From Apodemus sylvaticus (taxonomy: Eukaryota > Chordata > Mammalia > Rodentia > Muridae): a stretch of DNA of 64,000 nt. A program made the translations under genes and the position numbers. A model generated the notes under the pieces. The model was not told the DNA's origin and did not search any database. It was given only the letters and a program-made list of their open reading frames with translations. Numbering within the stretch: the stretch's first letter is position 1; each line of letters starts with the position of its first letter. Positions 41,501 to 52,411 of the stretch are shown here, piece after piece. Where the stretch lies: contig NC_067477.1 in the NCBI RefSeq assembly GCF_947179515.1, forward strand, positions 143,072,465 through 143,136,464. The letters are read 5' to 3'.

Positions 41501-44500
41501 ACGACAAAGCTTTTCGAGTTACAACGTGTTGTTTAGGAAAAAGAAGATAATTTCGCACGATGCGAGATTTCCATAAAACGTGGTTTTCAGACAAATTTTG
41601 ACGAAAGAAAGTTCTCCTCTGGGTTCTCTTTTGAGGCTACACGTGTAGAGGTACGAGCCACACCAAATCTTTTCGAGTTACAATGTGTTGTTTAGGAGAT
41701 ACAAGCTAATTTTGTACAATGCGTTATTTCTTCTCTTAAAGTGTTTCCAATATGTATGTAGTTGTCTTTATTCTGCAACACTGTATTTCCTTATAACGTG
41801 GTATTCTTACATATTCTTTCGAGAGAAAACTCTCCTGTGCATTCTCTTTTGAGGCTACATGCTTAGACATACACGCAACACCAAAGCTTTTCGAGTTACA
41901 ACGTGTTGTTTAGGAAAAACAAGATAATTTCGCACGATGCGTTATTTCCTTAAAACGTGGTTTCAGACAAATTTTGATGAAAGAAAATTCTCCTGTGGGT
42001 TCTCGTTTGAGGCTACACTTTTAGACGTACATGTCACACCAAATCTTTTCGAGTTACAACGTGTTGTTTAGGAGATACAAGCTCATTTTTTACGATGCAT
42101 TATTTCTTCTCGTAAAGTGTTTCCAATATGTACTTATTTGTCTTTACTCTGCAAAATTGTATTTCCTTTTAACGTGGTATTCTTACATATTCTTTCAAGA
42201 GAACACTCTCCTGTGCCTTCTCTTTTGAGTCTCCACGCTTACACATACAAGCAACACCAACGCTTTTCGAGTTACAACATGTTGTTTAGGAAAAAGAAGA
42301 TGATTTCGCACGATGCGGGATTTCCTTAAAACGTGGTTTTCTGAAAAATTTTGACGAAAGAAAATTCTCCTGTGGGTTCTCTTTTGAGGCTACATGTTTA
42401 GATGTACACGCCACACCAAATCTTTTCGAGTTACAACGTGTTGTTTTGGAGATACAAGCTAATTTTGTACGATGCGTTAATTCTTCTCATAAAGTGTTTC
42501 CAATACATACGTATTTGTCTTTACTCTGCAACACTGTATTTCCTTATAACGTGGTATTCTTACATATTCTTTCGAGAGAAAAGTATCCTGTGCGTTCCCT
42601 TTTGAGGCTGCACACTTAGACATACAGGCAACATCAATGCTTTTAGAGTTACAACGTGTTGTTTATGAAAAACAAGATTATTTCGCACGATGCGGGATTT
42701 CCTTAAAACGTGGTTTTCTGACAAATTTTGACGAATGAAAATTCTTCTGTGGGTTCTCTTTTGAGGCTCCACGTTTAGACATACACGCCACACCAAATCC
42801 TTTCTAGTTACCACGTGTTGCTTAGGAGATACAAGCTAATTTTCTACGATGCGTTATTTCTTCTCGTAAAGTGTTTCCAATAATTACGTATTTGTCTTTA
42901 CTCTGCAACACTGTATTTCCTTATAACGTTGTATTCTTACATGTTATTTCGAGAGAAAACTCTCCTGTGCGTTCTCTTTAGAGGCTACAGGCTTAGACAT
43001 AAACGAAACACCAAAGCTTTTTGAGTTACAACATGTTGTTTATGAAAAACAAGATAATTTTGCACGATGCGAGATTTCCTTAAAACGTGGTTTTCTGACA
43101 AATTTTGACGAAAGAAAGTTATCCTGTGGTTTCTCTTTTGAGGGTACACTTGTAGACGTACGAGCCACACCAAATCTTTTCGAGTTACAACGTGTTGTTT
43201 AGGAGATACAAGCAAATTTTGTAAGATGCGTTATTTCTTCTCCTAAGTGTTTCCAATATGTCCTTATTTGCCTTTACTCTACAACATTGTATTTCCATAT
43301 AACGTGGTATTCTTACATATTCTTTCGAGGGAAAACGCTCCTGTGCGTTCTCTTTTGAGGCTACACGTTTAGACATACACGCAACGCCAAAGCTTTTCGA
43401 GTTACAACGTGTTGTTTAGGAAAAACAAGATAATTTCGCACGATGGGAGATTTCCATAAAACGTGGTTTTCTGAAAAATTTTGATGAAAGAAAGTTCTCC
43501 TGTGGGTTCTCTTTTGAGGCTACACTTCTAGAGGTACGAGCCACACTAAATCTTTTCGAGTTACAAAGTGTTCTTTAGGAGATACAAGCTAATTTTGGAC
43601 GATGCGTTATTTCTTCTCTTAAAGTGTTTCCAATATGTACGTAGTTGTCTTTACTCTGCAACACTGTATTTCCTTATAACATGGTATTCCTACATATTCT
43701 TTCAAGAGAAAACTCTCCTGTGCGTTCTCTTTTGAGGCTACAAGCTTAGACATACACGCAACACCAAAGCTTTTCGATTTACAACGTGTTGTTTAGGAAA
43801 AACAAGATAATTTCGCACGATGCGAGATTTCCTTTAAACGTGGTTTCTGACAAATATTGATGAAAGAAAATTCTCCTGTGGGTTCTCTTTTGAGGCTAAA
43901 CGTTTAGACATACACGTCACACCAAATCTTTTCGAGTTACAACGTGTTGTTTAGGAGATACAAGCTAATTTTTTACGATCCATTCTTCCTTCTCATAAAG
44001 TGTTTCCAATATGTACTTATTTGTCTTTACTCTGCAAAATTGTATTTCCTTATAACGTGGTATTCTTACATATTCTTTCGAGAGAAAACTCTCCTGTGCC
44101 TTCTCTTTTGAGGCTCCATGCTTACACATACACGCAACACCAAAGCTTTTCAAGTTACAACATGTTGTTTAGGAAAAAGAAGATCATTTCGCACGATGGG
44201 GATTTCCTTAACACGTGGTTTTCTGAAAAATTTTGACGAAAGAAAATTCTCCTTTGGGTTCTCTTTTGAGGCTACATGTTTAGACGTACACGCCACACCA
44301 AATCTGTTCGAGTTACAACGTATTGTTTAGGAGATACAAGCTATTTTTTTACAATGCGTTAATTCTTCTCATAAAGTGTTTCCAATACATACATATTTGT
44401 CTTTACTCTGCAACAATGTATTTCCTTATAACGTGGTATTCTTACATATTCTTTCAATAGAAAACTGTCCTGTGCGTTCTCCTTTGAGGCCACACGTTTA

Positions 44501-45744
44501 GACATACACGCAACATCAAAGCTTTTTGACTTACAACGTGTTGTTTAGGAAAAACAAGATAATTTCGCACAATGCGAGATTTCCTTAAAACGTGGTTTTC
44601 TGACAAATTTTGACGAAAGAAAATTCTCCTGTGGGTTCTCTTTTGAGGCTACACGTTTCAACTTACACGCCACACCAAATCCTTCGAGTTACAACGTGTT
44701 GTTTAGGAAATACAAGCTAATTTTTTACGATGTATTATTCCTTCTCATAAAATGTTTCCAATAATTTAGTATCTGTCTTTACTCTGCAACACTGTATTTC
44801 CTTATAACGTGGTATTCTTACATATTCTTTCGAGAAAAAACTCTCCTGTGCCTTCTCTTTTGAGGCTACACGCTTAGACATACACGCAACACCAAAGCTT
44901 TTCGAGTTACAACGTGTTGTTTAGGAAGAACAAGATAATTTCGCACGATGCGGGATTTCCTTAAAACGTGGTTTTCTGAAAAATTTTGACGAAAGAAAAT
45001 TCTCCTGTGGGTTCTCTTTTGAGGCTACATGTTTAGATGTAAACGCCACAACAAATCCTTTCGAGTTACAACGTTTTGTTTAGGAGATACAAGCTAATTT
45101 TGTAAGATGCGTTAATTCTTCTCATAACGTGTTTCCAATACGTACGAATTTGTCTTTACTCTGCAACACTGTATTTCCTTATAACGTGGTAATCTTACAT
45201 ATTCTTTCAAGGGAAAACTCTAATGTGCGTTCTCTTTCGAGGCTACACGCTTAGACAAACACACAACACCAAAGCTTTTCGAGTTACAACGTGTTGTTTA
45301 GGAAAAAACAAGATAATTTCGCATGATGCGAGATTTCCATAAATCGTGGTTTTCTGAAAAATTTTAACGAAAGAATTTCCTCCTGTGGGTTCTCTTTTGA
45401 GGCTACACTTGTAGAGGTATGAGCCACACCAAATCTTTTCGAGTTACAAAGTTTTGTTTAGGAGATACAAGCTAATTTTGTACGATGCGTTATTTCTTCT
45501 CTTAAAGTGTTTCCAATATGTACGTATTTGTCTTTACTCTGCAACACTGTATTTCCTTATAACGTGGTATTCCTACATTTTCTTTCGAGAGAAAACTCTC
45601 CTGTGCGTTCTTTTTTGAGGCTACACGCTTAGACATACACGCAACACCAAAGCTTTTCGATTTACAACGTGTTGTTTATGAAAAACAAGATAAATTCACA
45701 CGATGCGAGATTTCCTTAAAACGTGGTTTCTGACAAATTTTGAT
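38527..45744 (-). repeat. Higher-order repeat: five satellite units, about 1.88 kb period
   Basis: A variant unit marked by GGAAAAAGAAGATGATTT, AACATGTTGTTTAGG and the partner B subunit with GAGGCTCCACGCTTA recurs at 38,527, 40,409, 42,289 and 44,172, spacings of 1,880-1,883 bp. Subtracting the 6,854-bp L1 insertion, the next marker (52,909) is again 1,883 bp away. The one after (54,413) is about four units further. Other stretches show the marker at two-, three- or four-unit spacings, so the order is partly scrambled. Confidence 0.8.
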
Positions 45745-45757
45745 GAAAGAAAATTCT
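45745..45757 (+). repeat. 5' target-site duplication of the full-length L1
   Basis: GAAAGAAAATTCT, repeated exactly at 52,599-52,611 after the terminal poly(A). It is satellite sequence in which the element inserted. Confidence 0.93.
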
Positions 45758-45765
45758 TGGGCCTG

Positions 45766-45803
45766 GGAGCGGCGGCAGCAGCAGCAGTAGCAGCAGCAGC
45801 GGC
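45766..45803 (+). repeat. GGC/CAG trinucleotide stretch at the L1 5' end
   Basis: Short imperfect run of GCGGCAGCAGCAGCAGTAGC type just inside the 5' end of the L1. It is probably part of the 5' UTR; the apparent poly-Ala/poly-Leu frames across it are by-products. Confidence 0.8.
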
Positions 45804-45984
45804 TGGTCCAGAGGAAGGGCCATCAGCAGTAGAACCAAGCGGACAGGGTCCAGGCAGACCTGGTACCCACGACCACTGGCCATCGCTGGCCAGCCAGGCT
45901 GCAAGCAGCGGCGGATTTACGGTGCCTTTCACCACACGGAAGCCACATCAGAACTCTGCCTCCCGCCAGTCAGTTACGTGGGCT

Positions 45985-45992
45985 CCATATTG
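45985..45992 (+). promoter_or_regulatory. YY1-like motif CCATATTG in first monomer
   Basis: CCATNTTG core of the kind bound by YY1. It recurs as CCATTTTG at 46,173 and 46,370, with spacings of 188 and 197 bp, matching the monomer period. YY1 sites are known in L1 promoters, where they position the start of transcription; the function here is inferred. Confidence 0.45.
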
Positions 45993-46172
45993 GTTCTCGG
46001 TCGCCAGAGAAATCAGACTGAGGTACGCAAATATAACCCGAGAACAACATCGCGGGGGTCTAAGCCCGAGGGGCGTTGGCAGGCACCCAGGCCCTGAGCT
46101 GATCGGGGGTCCACCGGGGTGCAATTCCGGCCAGGAGGTTTTTTTCCTCCCGGGCCGGCGCGCGCACCACCA

Positions 46173-46180
46173 CCATTTTG
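46173..46180 (+). promoter_or_regulatory. YY1-like motif CCATTTTG in second monomer
   Basis: Preceded by CACCAC and followed by CCTGGGGGAAGCC, at the same monomer position as the copy at 46,370-46,377. Confidence 0.45.
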
Positions 46181-46369
46181 CCTGGGGGAAGCCAGGGAGA
46201 CCTAGCAGGCAAAACCAAACCGGCTAACAGGCATAGCCCGAGGCGGACATAGCAGGGGTCTCAGACGGTCAGTCCCTGGACTTCCCCCAGGCCCTGGGCT
46301 GCTCGGTGGGCCATCTGTGTGCTGACCCGGCCAGGAGGTTGTTTATCCGGGCCAGTTTGCGCACCACCA

Positions 46370-46377
46370 CCATTTTG
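46370..46377 (+). promoter_or_regulatory. YY1-like motif CCATTTTG in third monomer
   Basis: Same monomer position as 46,173-46,180, 197 bp further on. The next expected position (about 46,58x) has the degenerate CACCATCCT. Confidence 0.45.
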
Positions 46378-47016
46378 CCTACGGGAAGCCAGAGAGACCT
46401 AGCAGGCAAAACCAAACTAGCTAACAGGCATAGCCCGAGGCGGACATAGCAGGGGTCTCAGACGGTCAGGCCCTAGACTGACCCCCAGGCCCTGGGCTGC
46501 TCATTGGGCCATCTGTGTGCTGACCCAGCCAGGAGGTTGTTAGCCCAGCAGACTCTCCCAGCACTCTCAGGGAACTCGCACACGCCACCATCCTAGCCAC
46601 CTGACACACCCAATTAACACCCACAGCTGAGGGGAACTTTGCACCGACATTGGCCTGCCAGGCTTTTGCCTAGACTCAGGGCCTGAGCAGCTAGGATAGC
46701 CTTGTGTGCACCAACCCGGTTGGGAGTTCTGCTGCCCAGATCAGCCTGGGCGGCAGCACCACATCTCCAAGTCCTGCAAGTGGCTAGCTGGGTTTCCGGG
46801 CGACCAGCTGGGAGAAGTCAGTGTGCTCCAGTGAATCCAGCGGGCCCCAGCAGGAGCCTTCGGGTGCCTGCTTTGGGATCTGAACAGCCTGGGCAGCAGC
46901 ACCCTGTCTACAAGCAGTGCAGGAGGTAAGCTGTGCACCAGAGGCCAACGGGGAAGGGGCAGCTTGCACTGGTGAGTCCAGCACTGACAAGACAAACTAA
47001 CACCAGTGAGAACTAG

Positions 47017-48288
47017 ATGGCAAAAGGCAAACGCAGGAACGTCACTAACAGAAATCAAGGCAATATGGCAACATCTGAACCCAATTCTCCTCTACCAACA
47101 TGTCCTGGATACCCCATCACACCAGTAAAACAAGATTTGGATTTAAAATCACTGGTCATGATGCTGGTACAGGAACACATGAAGGACATACTTAAAGAAA
47201 TTCAGGAGAAAATGGATCAAAAGTTAGAAGCCCTTGCAAGGGAAACACAAAAATCATTGAAAGAAATCCAGGAGAATACAAAAGCCAACAAGGAGGAAAT
47301 GCAAAAAACACTTAAAGAAATACAGGAGAACTTTGGTCAACAGGCTGAGGTCATGAAAGACGAAACACAAAAATCTCTTAATGAAATGCTGGAGAACTTT
47401 GGTCAACAGGCTGAGCTCATGAAAGAGGAAACACAAAAATCTCTTAAAGAATTACAGGAAAACACAAACATGCAAGTGAAGGAGCTAAGCAAAACCATCC
47501 AGGATCAAAAATCAGAAGTAGAAACAACTAAGAAAACTCAAAGGGAGACAACTTTGGAGATAGAAAGCCTTGGGAAGAAATCAGGGGACAGAGATGCAAA
47601 TATCAACAACAGAATACACGAGATAGAAGAAAGAATCTCAGATGCTGAAGATTCCATAGAAACCATGGACTCAACAGTTAAAGAAAATGCAAAATGCAAA
47701 AAGCTTGTAACCCAAAATATCCAGGAAATCCAGGACACAATGAGAAGACCAAACCTAAGGATTATAGGCATAGATGAGAGTGAAGATTTACAACTTAAAG
47801 GGCCAGCAAATATCTTCAATAAAATTATGGAAGAAAACTTCCCTAACCTAAAGAGAGAGATGCCCATGAATATACAAGAAGCCTACAGAACTCCAAACAG
47901 ACTGGACCAGAAGAGAAATACTTCCCGTCACATAATAATCAAAACACCAAATGTTCTAAACAAAGAAAGAATACTAAAGGCAGTAAGAGAAAAAGGCCAA
48001 GTAACATGTAAAGGAAGACCTATCAGAATCACAGCAGACTTTTCACCGGAGACTATGAAGGCTAGAAGGTCCTGGGCAGATCTCATGCAGACTCTAAGAG
48101 AACACAAATGCCAACGAAAACAACTATATCCAGCAAAACTCTCAATCACCATAGATGTAGAAACTAAGATATTTCATGACAAAACCAAGTTTACCCAATA
48201 TCTATCCACAAACCCGGCCCTAAAAAGGATAATAGGAAGACAACACCAATACAAGGAGGGAAACTTCACCCTGGAAAAAGCAAGATAG
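47017..48288 (+). CDS. L1 ORF1 protein (RNA-binding chaperone), intact
   Basis: 423-residue ORF1p, the trimeric nucleic-acid-binding chaperone that coats L1 RNA in cytoplasmic ribonucleoprotein particles. The basic N terminus MAKGKRR is followed by a long coiled coil (about residues 48-235) that contains four tandem 22-residue (66-bp) repeats built on ETQKSLKE.QEN (about residues 75-160). This is the length-variable region known in rodent ORF1. The RRM domain begins at RRPNLRIIG (about 243) and the C-terminal domain includes RPIRITADFSPETMKARR and LYPAKLSI. Mouse ORF1p is usually near 370 residues, so the excess is in the coiled-coil repeats. The start is the first ATG after the tether, in the context AACTAGATGGC. 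The frame has no break. Antisense frames across it are by-products. Confidence 0.95.
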   Translation: MAKGKRRNVTNRNQGNMATSEPNSPLPTCPGYPITPVKQDLDLKSLVMMLVQEHMKDILKEIQEKMDQKLEALARETQKSLKEIQENTKANKEEMQKTLKEIQENFGQQAEVMKDETQKSLNEMLENFGQQAELMKEETQKSLKELQENTNMQVKELSKTIQDQKSEVETTKKTQRETTLEIESLGKKSGDRDANINNRIHEIEERISDAEDSIETMDSTVKENAKCKKLVTQNIQEIQDTMRRPNLRIIGIDESEDLQLKGPANIFNKIMEENFPNLKREMPMNIQEAYRTPNRLDQKRNTSRHIIIKTPNVLNKERILKAVREKGQVTCKGRPIRITADFSPETMKARRSWADLMQTLREHKCQRKQLYPAKLSITIDVETKIFHDKTKFTQYLSTNPALKRIIGRQHQYKEGNFTLEKAR

Positions 48289-48347
48289 TAACCTTTCATC
48301 AAACCCAAAAGAAGTTAAGCATTAAAATTTAAAAAATAACGTCAAAA

Positions 48348-51300
48348 ATGATAGGAAGTAACAATCACTATTCCTTAATATCTCTTAACATCAATGGACT
48401 TAATGCCCCAACAAAAAGACACAGACTAACTGAATGGATACGTAAACAGGACCCTACATTTTGCTGCTTACAGGAAACACACCTCAGGTTCAAAGACAAT
48501 CACTACCTTAGAGAAAAAGTCTGGAAGACAATTTTACAAGCAAATGGTCTCAGGAAACAAGCTGGAGTAGCCATTTTAATATCAGATAAAATTGACTTTC
48601 AACCCAAAGTCATCAAAAGAGACCCTGAGGGACACTTCTTGCTGGTCAAAGGAAAAACACAAAAAGAAGAACTGTCAATCCTGAACATCTATGCCCCAAA
48701 TGCAAGGGCACCCTCTTTCGTAAAAGAAACTTTATTAAAACTAAAAGCACACATTGCACCTAACACAATAATTGTGGGTGACTTCAACACTGCACTTTCC
48801 TCAATGGACCGATCAGGAAAACAGAAACTAAACAAGGACACAATGAAACTAATTGAAGCTTTGGACCAATTAGATTTAACAGATATATATAGAACATTCT
48901 ATCCTAAAACAAAAGAATATACCTTTTTCTCAGCACCTCATGGTACCTTCTCCAAAATCGACCATATAATTGGTTACAAGACAGACCTCAACAAATATAA
49001 GAAGATAGAACTAATACCATGCCTCCTATCTGATCACTATGGAGTAAAAGTGGTCTTCAATAGCAACAGAAACAACAGAAAACCCACATACACGTGGAAA
49101 CTGAACAATACTCTACTCAATGATACCTTGGTCAAGGAAGAAATAAAGAAAGAAATTAAAGACTTTTTAGAACACAATAAAAATGAAAACACAACATACC
49201 CAAATCAATGGGACACAATGAAAGCAGTGCTAAGAGGAAAACTCATAGCCCTGAGTGCCTCCAAAAAGAAAATGGAGAGAGCATACATTACCAGCTTAAT
49301 GACACACCTGAAAGCCCTAGAACAAAAAGAAGCTATTTCACCCAGGAGGAGTAGAAGGCAGGAAATCATCAAACTCAGGGCCGAAATCAATCAAGTAGAA
49401 ACAAAGAGAACCATACAAAAAATCAACAAAACCAGGAGCTGGTTCTTTGAGAAAATCAACAAGAGAGATAAACCCTTAGCCAGACTGACCAAAGGGCACA
49501 GAGAAAGTATCCAAATTAACAAACTTAGAAATGAAAAGGGAGATACAACAACGGAAACTGAGGAAATCCAAAAAATCATCAGATCCTACTACAAGAGCCT
49601 GTACTCAACACAACTGGAGAATCTGGAGGAAATGGACAATTTCCTTGACAGATACCAAATACCAAAATTAAATCAGGACCAACTAGACCATCTAAACAGT
49701 CCCATAATGCCTAAAGAAATAGAAGGAGTCATAGAAAGTCTTCCAACCAAAAAAAGCACAGGACCAGATGGCTTCAGTGCAGAATTCTACAAGACCTTCA
49801 AAGAAGAGTTAACACCAATACTCTTCAAACTATTCCACAAAATAGAAACAGAAGGAACACTACCCAATTCCTTCTACGAAGCCACAATTACGCTGATACC
49901 AAAGCCACAAAAAGATCCAACAAAGAAAGAGAACTTCAGACCAATTTCCCTTATGAACATCGATGCAAAAATACTCAATAAAATTCTTGCTTACCGAATC
50001 CAAGAACACATCAAAACGATCATCCACCATGATCAAGTAGGCTTTATCCCGGGAATGCAGGGTTGGTTCAATATACGGAAATCCATCAATACAATCCACT
50101 ACATAAACAAACTCAAATAACAAAACCACATGGTCATTTCATTGGATGCTGAAAAAGCATTTGACAAAATTCAGCATCCCTTCATGCTTAAAGTCTTGGA
50201 GAGAACAGGAATTCAAGGCCCATACCTAAACATAGTAAAAGCAATATACAGCAAACCGGTAGCCAGCATCAAACTAAATGGAGAGAAACTTGAAGCAATC
50301 CCACTGAAATCAAGGACCAGACAAGGCTGCCCCCTTTCTCCTTATCTTTTCAATATTGTACTTGAGGTACTAGCTCGGGCAATTCGACAACATAAGGAGG
50401 TCAAAGGGATACAAATTGGAAAGGAAGAAGTCAAACTATCATTATTTACAGACGACATGATCGTCTACCTAAGTGACCCAAAGAACTCCACTAGAGAGCT
50501 CCTACAGCTGATAAACAACTTCAGCAAAGTGGCAGGTTATAAAATCAACTCAAGCAAATCAGTGGCCTTCCTATACTCAAAGGATAAGCAGGCTGAGAAA
50601 GAAATTAGGGAAATGACCCCCTTCACAATAGCCTCAAACAGTATAAAGTATCTTGGGGTGACCCTTACCAAACATGTGAAAGATCTGTATGACAAGAACT
50701 TCAAGACTCTGAAGAAGGAAATGGAAGAAGACCTCAAAAAATGGGAAAACCTCCCATGCTCATGGATCGGTAGAACCAATATAGTTAAAATGGCCATTCT
50801 GCCTAAAGCACTATACAGATTCAATGCAATACCCATCAAAATCCCAACTCAATTCTTCACAGAGTTAGAAAGAGCAATTATCAAATTCATCTGGAACAAC
50901 AAAAAACCCAGGATAGCTAAAACTATTCTCAGCACAAAAGAAAATCTGGGGGAATCAGTATCCCTGACCTCAAGCAATACTACAGAGCAATAGTGTTAAA
51001 AACTGCATGGTGTTGGTACAGTGACAGACAGGAGGATCAATGGAACAGGATTGAAGATCTAGAAATGAACCCACACACCTATGGCCACTTGATCCTTGAC
51101 AAAGAGGCTGAAAACATCCAATGGAAAAAAGATAGCCTTTTCAACAAATGGTGCTGGTTCAACTGGAGGTCAGCATGCAGAAGAATGCGAATTGATCCAT
51201 CCTTGTCTCCTTGTACTAAGCTCAAATCCAAATGGATCAAGGACCTCCACATAAAGCCAGACACTCTGAAGCTAATAGAAAAGAAACTGGGGAAGAACCT

Positions 51301-52171
51301 TGAGGACATCGGTACAGGGAGAAAGTTTCTGAACAGAACACCAATAGCGTATGCTCTAAGAGCAAGAATTGACAAATGGGACCTCATGAAATTACAAAGT
51401 TTCTGTAAGGCAAAGGACACCATCAAGAGGAAAAATCGGCAACCAACAAATTGGGAAAAGATCTTCACCAATCCTACATCATATAGAGGGCTAATATCCA
51501 ATATATATAAAGAACTCAAGAAGTTAGACTCCAGAAAACCAAACAACCCTATTAAAAAATGGGGTACAGAGTTAAACAAAGAATTCTCACCTGAAGAACT
51601 TCGGATGGCGGAGAAGCATCTTAAAAAATGCTCAACTTCATTAGTCATCAGGGAAATGCAAATCAAAACAACCCTAAGATTTCATCTTACACCAGTCAGA
51701 ATGGCTAAGATTAAAAATTCAGGAGACAGCAGGTGTTGGAGAGGGTGTGGAGAAAGAGGAACACTCCTCCACTGCTGGTGGGGTTGCAAATTGGTACAAC
51801 CACTCTGGAAATCAGTCTGGCGGTTCCTCCGAAAACTGGGCACCTCACTTCCAGAAGATCCTGCTATACCACTCCTGGGCATATACCCAGAAGACTCCCC
51901 TCCATGTAATAAGGATACATATTCTACTATGTTCATAGCAGCCCTATTTATAATTGCCAGATGCTGGAAAGAACCCAGGTATCCCTCAACAGAAGAGTGG
52001 ATGCAAAAAATGTGGTATATCTACACAATGGAGCACTATTCTGCCATTAGAAACAATGAATTCATGAAATTCTTAGGCAAATGGATGGAGCTAGAGAATA
52101 TCATACTAAGTGAGGTAACCCAGACTCAAAAGGTGAATCATGGTATGCACTCACTAATAAGTGGATATTAA
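48348..52171 (+). pseudogene. L1 ORF2 (endonuclease/reverse transcriptase), broken by one stop and one frameshift
   Basis: ORF2p nicks DNA and copies L1 RNA at the target. The apurinic-like endonuclease (residues 1 to about 240) retains all recognisable active-site residues: N14, E43, Y115, D145, N147, D205, D229 and H230. The reverse transcriptase region carries STGPDGF, FRPISLMN, DQVGFIPG and then TAA as codon 591 (50,118-50,120); the same frame reopens directly. The catalytic box reads FTDD (codons 700-703) instead of FADD. A 1-bp deletion near 50,933 (about codon 862; AGCACAAAAG against AGCAACAAAAG in the copy at 5.3-7.1 kb) shifts the frame, and the rest continues in another frame to the CX3CX7HX4C motif and HSLISGY. 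Full span is about 1,275 codons, normal for the family. If translated it would give a roughly 590-residue protein with endonuclease and part of the RT. Confidence 0.95.
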
Positions 52172-52411
52172 CCTAGAAAACTGGAATACCCAAAACATAA
52201 TCCACACATCAAATGAGGAACAAGAAGAAAGGAGGAGTGGCCCCTGGTTCTGGAAAGACTCAGTGAAACAATATTTAGCAAAACCAGAACGGGGAAGTGG
52301 GAAGGGGTGGATGGGAGGACAGGGGAAGAGAAGGGGGCTTTCGGGACTTTCGGGGAGTGGGGGGGCTAGAAAAGGGGAAATCATTTGAAATGTAAATAAA
52401 TTATATCGAAT
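52172..52411 (+). other. L1 3' UTR with G-rich tract and first poly(A) signal
   Basis: Nearly the same as 7,101-7,342: G-run tract at about 52,287-52,378 (potential G-quadruplex), TCATTTGAAATGTAAATAAA, with AATAAA at 52,395-52,400, then an A-rich stretch from about 52,412. Confidence 0.9.

Larger units (their letters stand above)
21540..42838 (-). repeat. Right arm of the large inverted duplication (mirrors 1 to about 16,200)
   Basis: Mirrored unit by unit with the left arm. It is longer than the left arm mainly because of about 7,580 bp at about 26,940-34,519 with no left counterpart. It lacks the truncated L1 of the left arm, lacks one unit relative to left 13,340-13,740, and lacks 12 bp near 23,105, where AAAGTTCTCTTTTGAGG stands for AAAGTTCTCCTGTGGGTTCTCTTTTGAGG split by the missing stretch. 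Beyond 42,838 its partner would lie outside the window. Confidence 0.85.
18815..45744 (-). repeat. Tandem satellite, - orientation (block 3)
   Basis: The same dimeric satellite, reverse-complemented (reads GTTACAACGTGTTGTTTAGG on the + strand). It contains the right arm of the inverted duplication (about 21,540-42,838). The inner 18,815-21,540 resembles units about five units further on; for example the rare GTGGTTGTCTGAAAAA is seen at about 20,072 and 21,947, suggesting local segmental duplication. From about 38,500 to 45,744 a five-unit higher-order period is clear. No gene is seen. Confidence 0.95.
45758..47016 (+). promoter_or_regulatory. L1 5' UTR with internal promoter monomers
   Basis: GC-rich, in sharp contrast to the AT-rich satellite. 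Monomer-like repeats are visible: a block beginning GGAAGCCAG(A/G)GAGACC starts at 46,187 and again at 46,384 (197 bp apart). Each runs through GGCATAGCCCGAGGCGGACA, GGGGTCTCAGACGGTCAG, GGCCCTGGGCTGCTC and GCCAGGAGGTTGTT. A more divergent copy precedes them (about 45,985-46,186). Rodent L1 promoters are built from tandem monomers of about 200 bp upstream of a unique tether; the unique part here is about 46,560-47,016. Confidence 0.85.

Noticed and set aside
18815..45744. A new protein-coding or defence-type system in the array
   Set aside because: No frame beyond about 120 codons exists outside the L1 elements, and none shows a domain, splice structure or codon-like conservation. The only structure is satellite organisation.
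45696..46227. Poly-Ala/poly-Leu open frames over the L1 5' end
   Set aside because: They come from the CAG/GGC trinucleotide stretch and GC-rich L1 5' UTR and begin in satellite sequence outside the element.
46741..51936. Antisense open frames across the L1 body
   Set aside because: Shadows of ORF1 and ORF2; no independent support.
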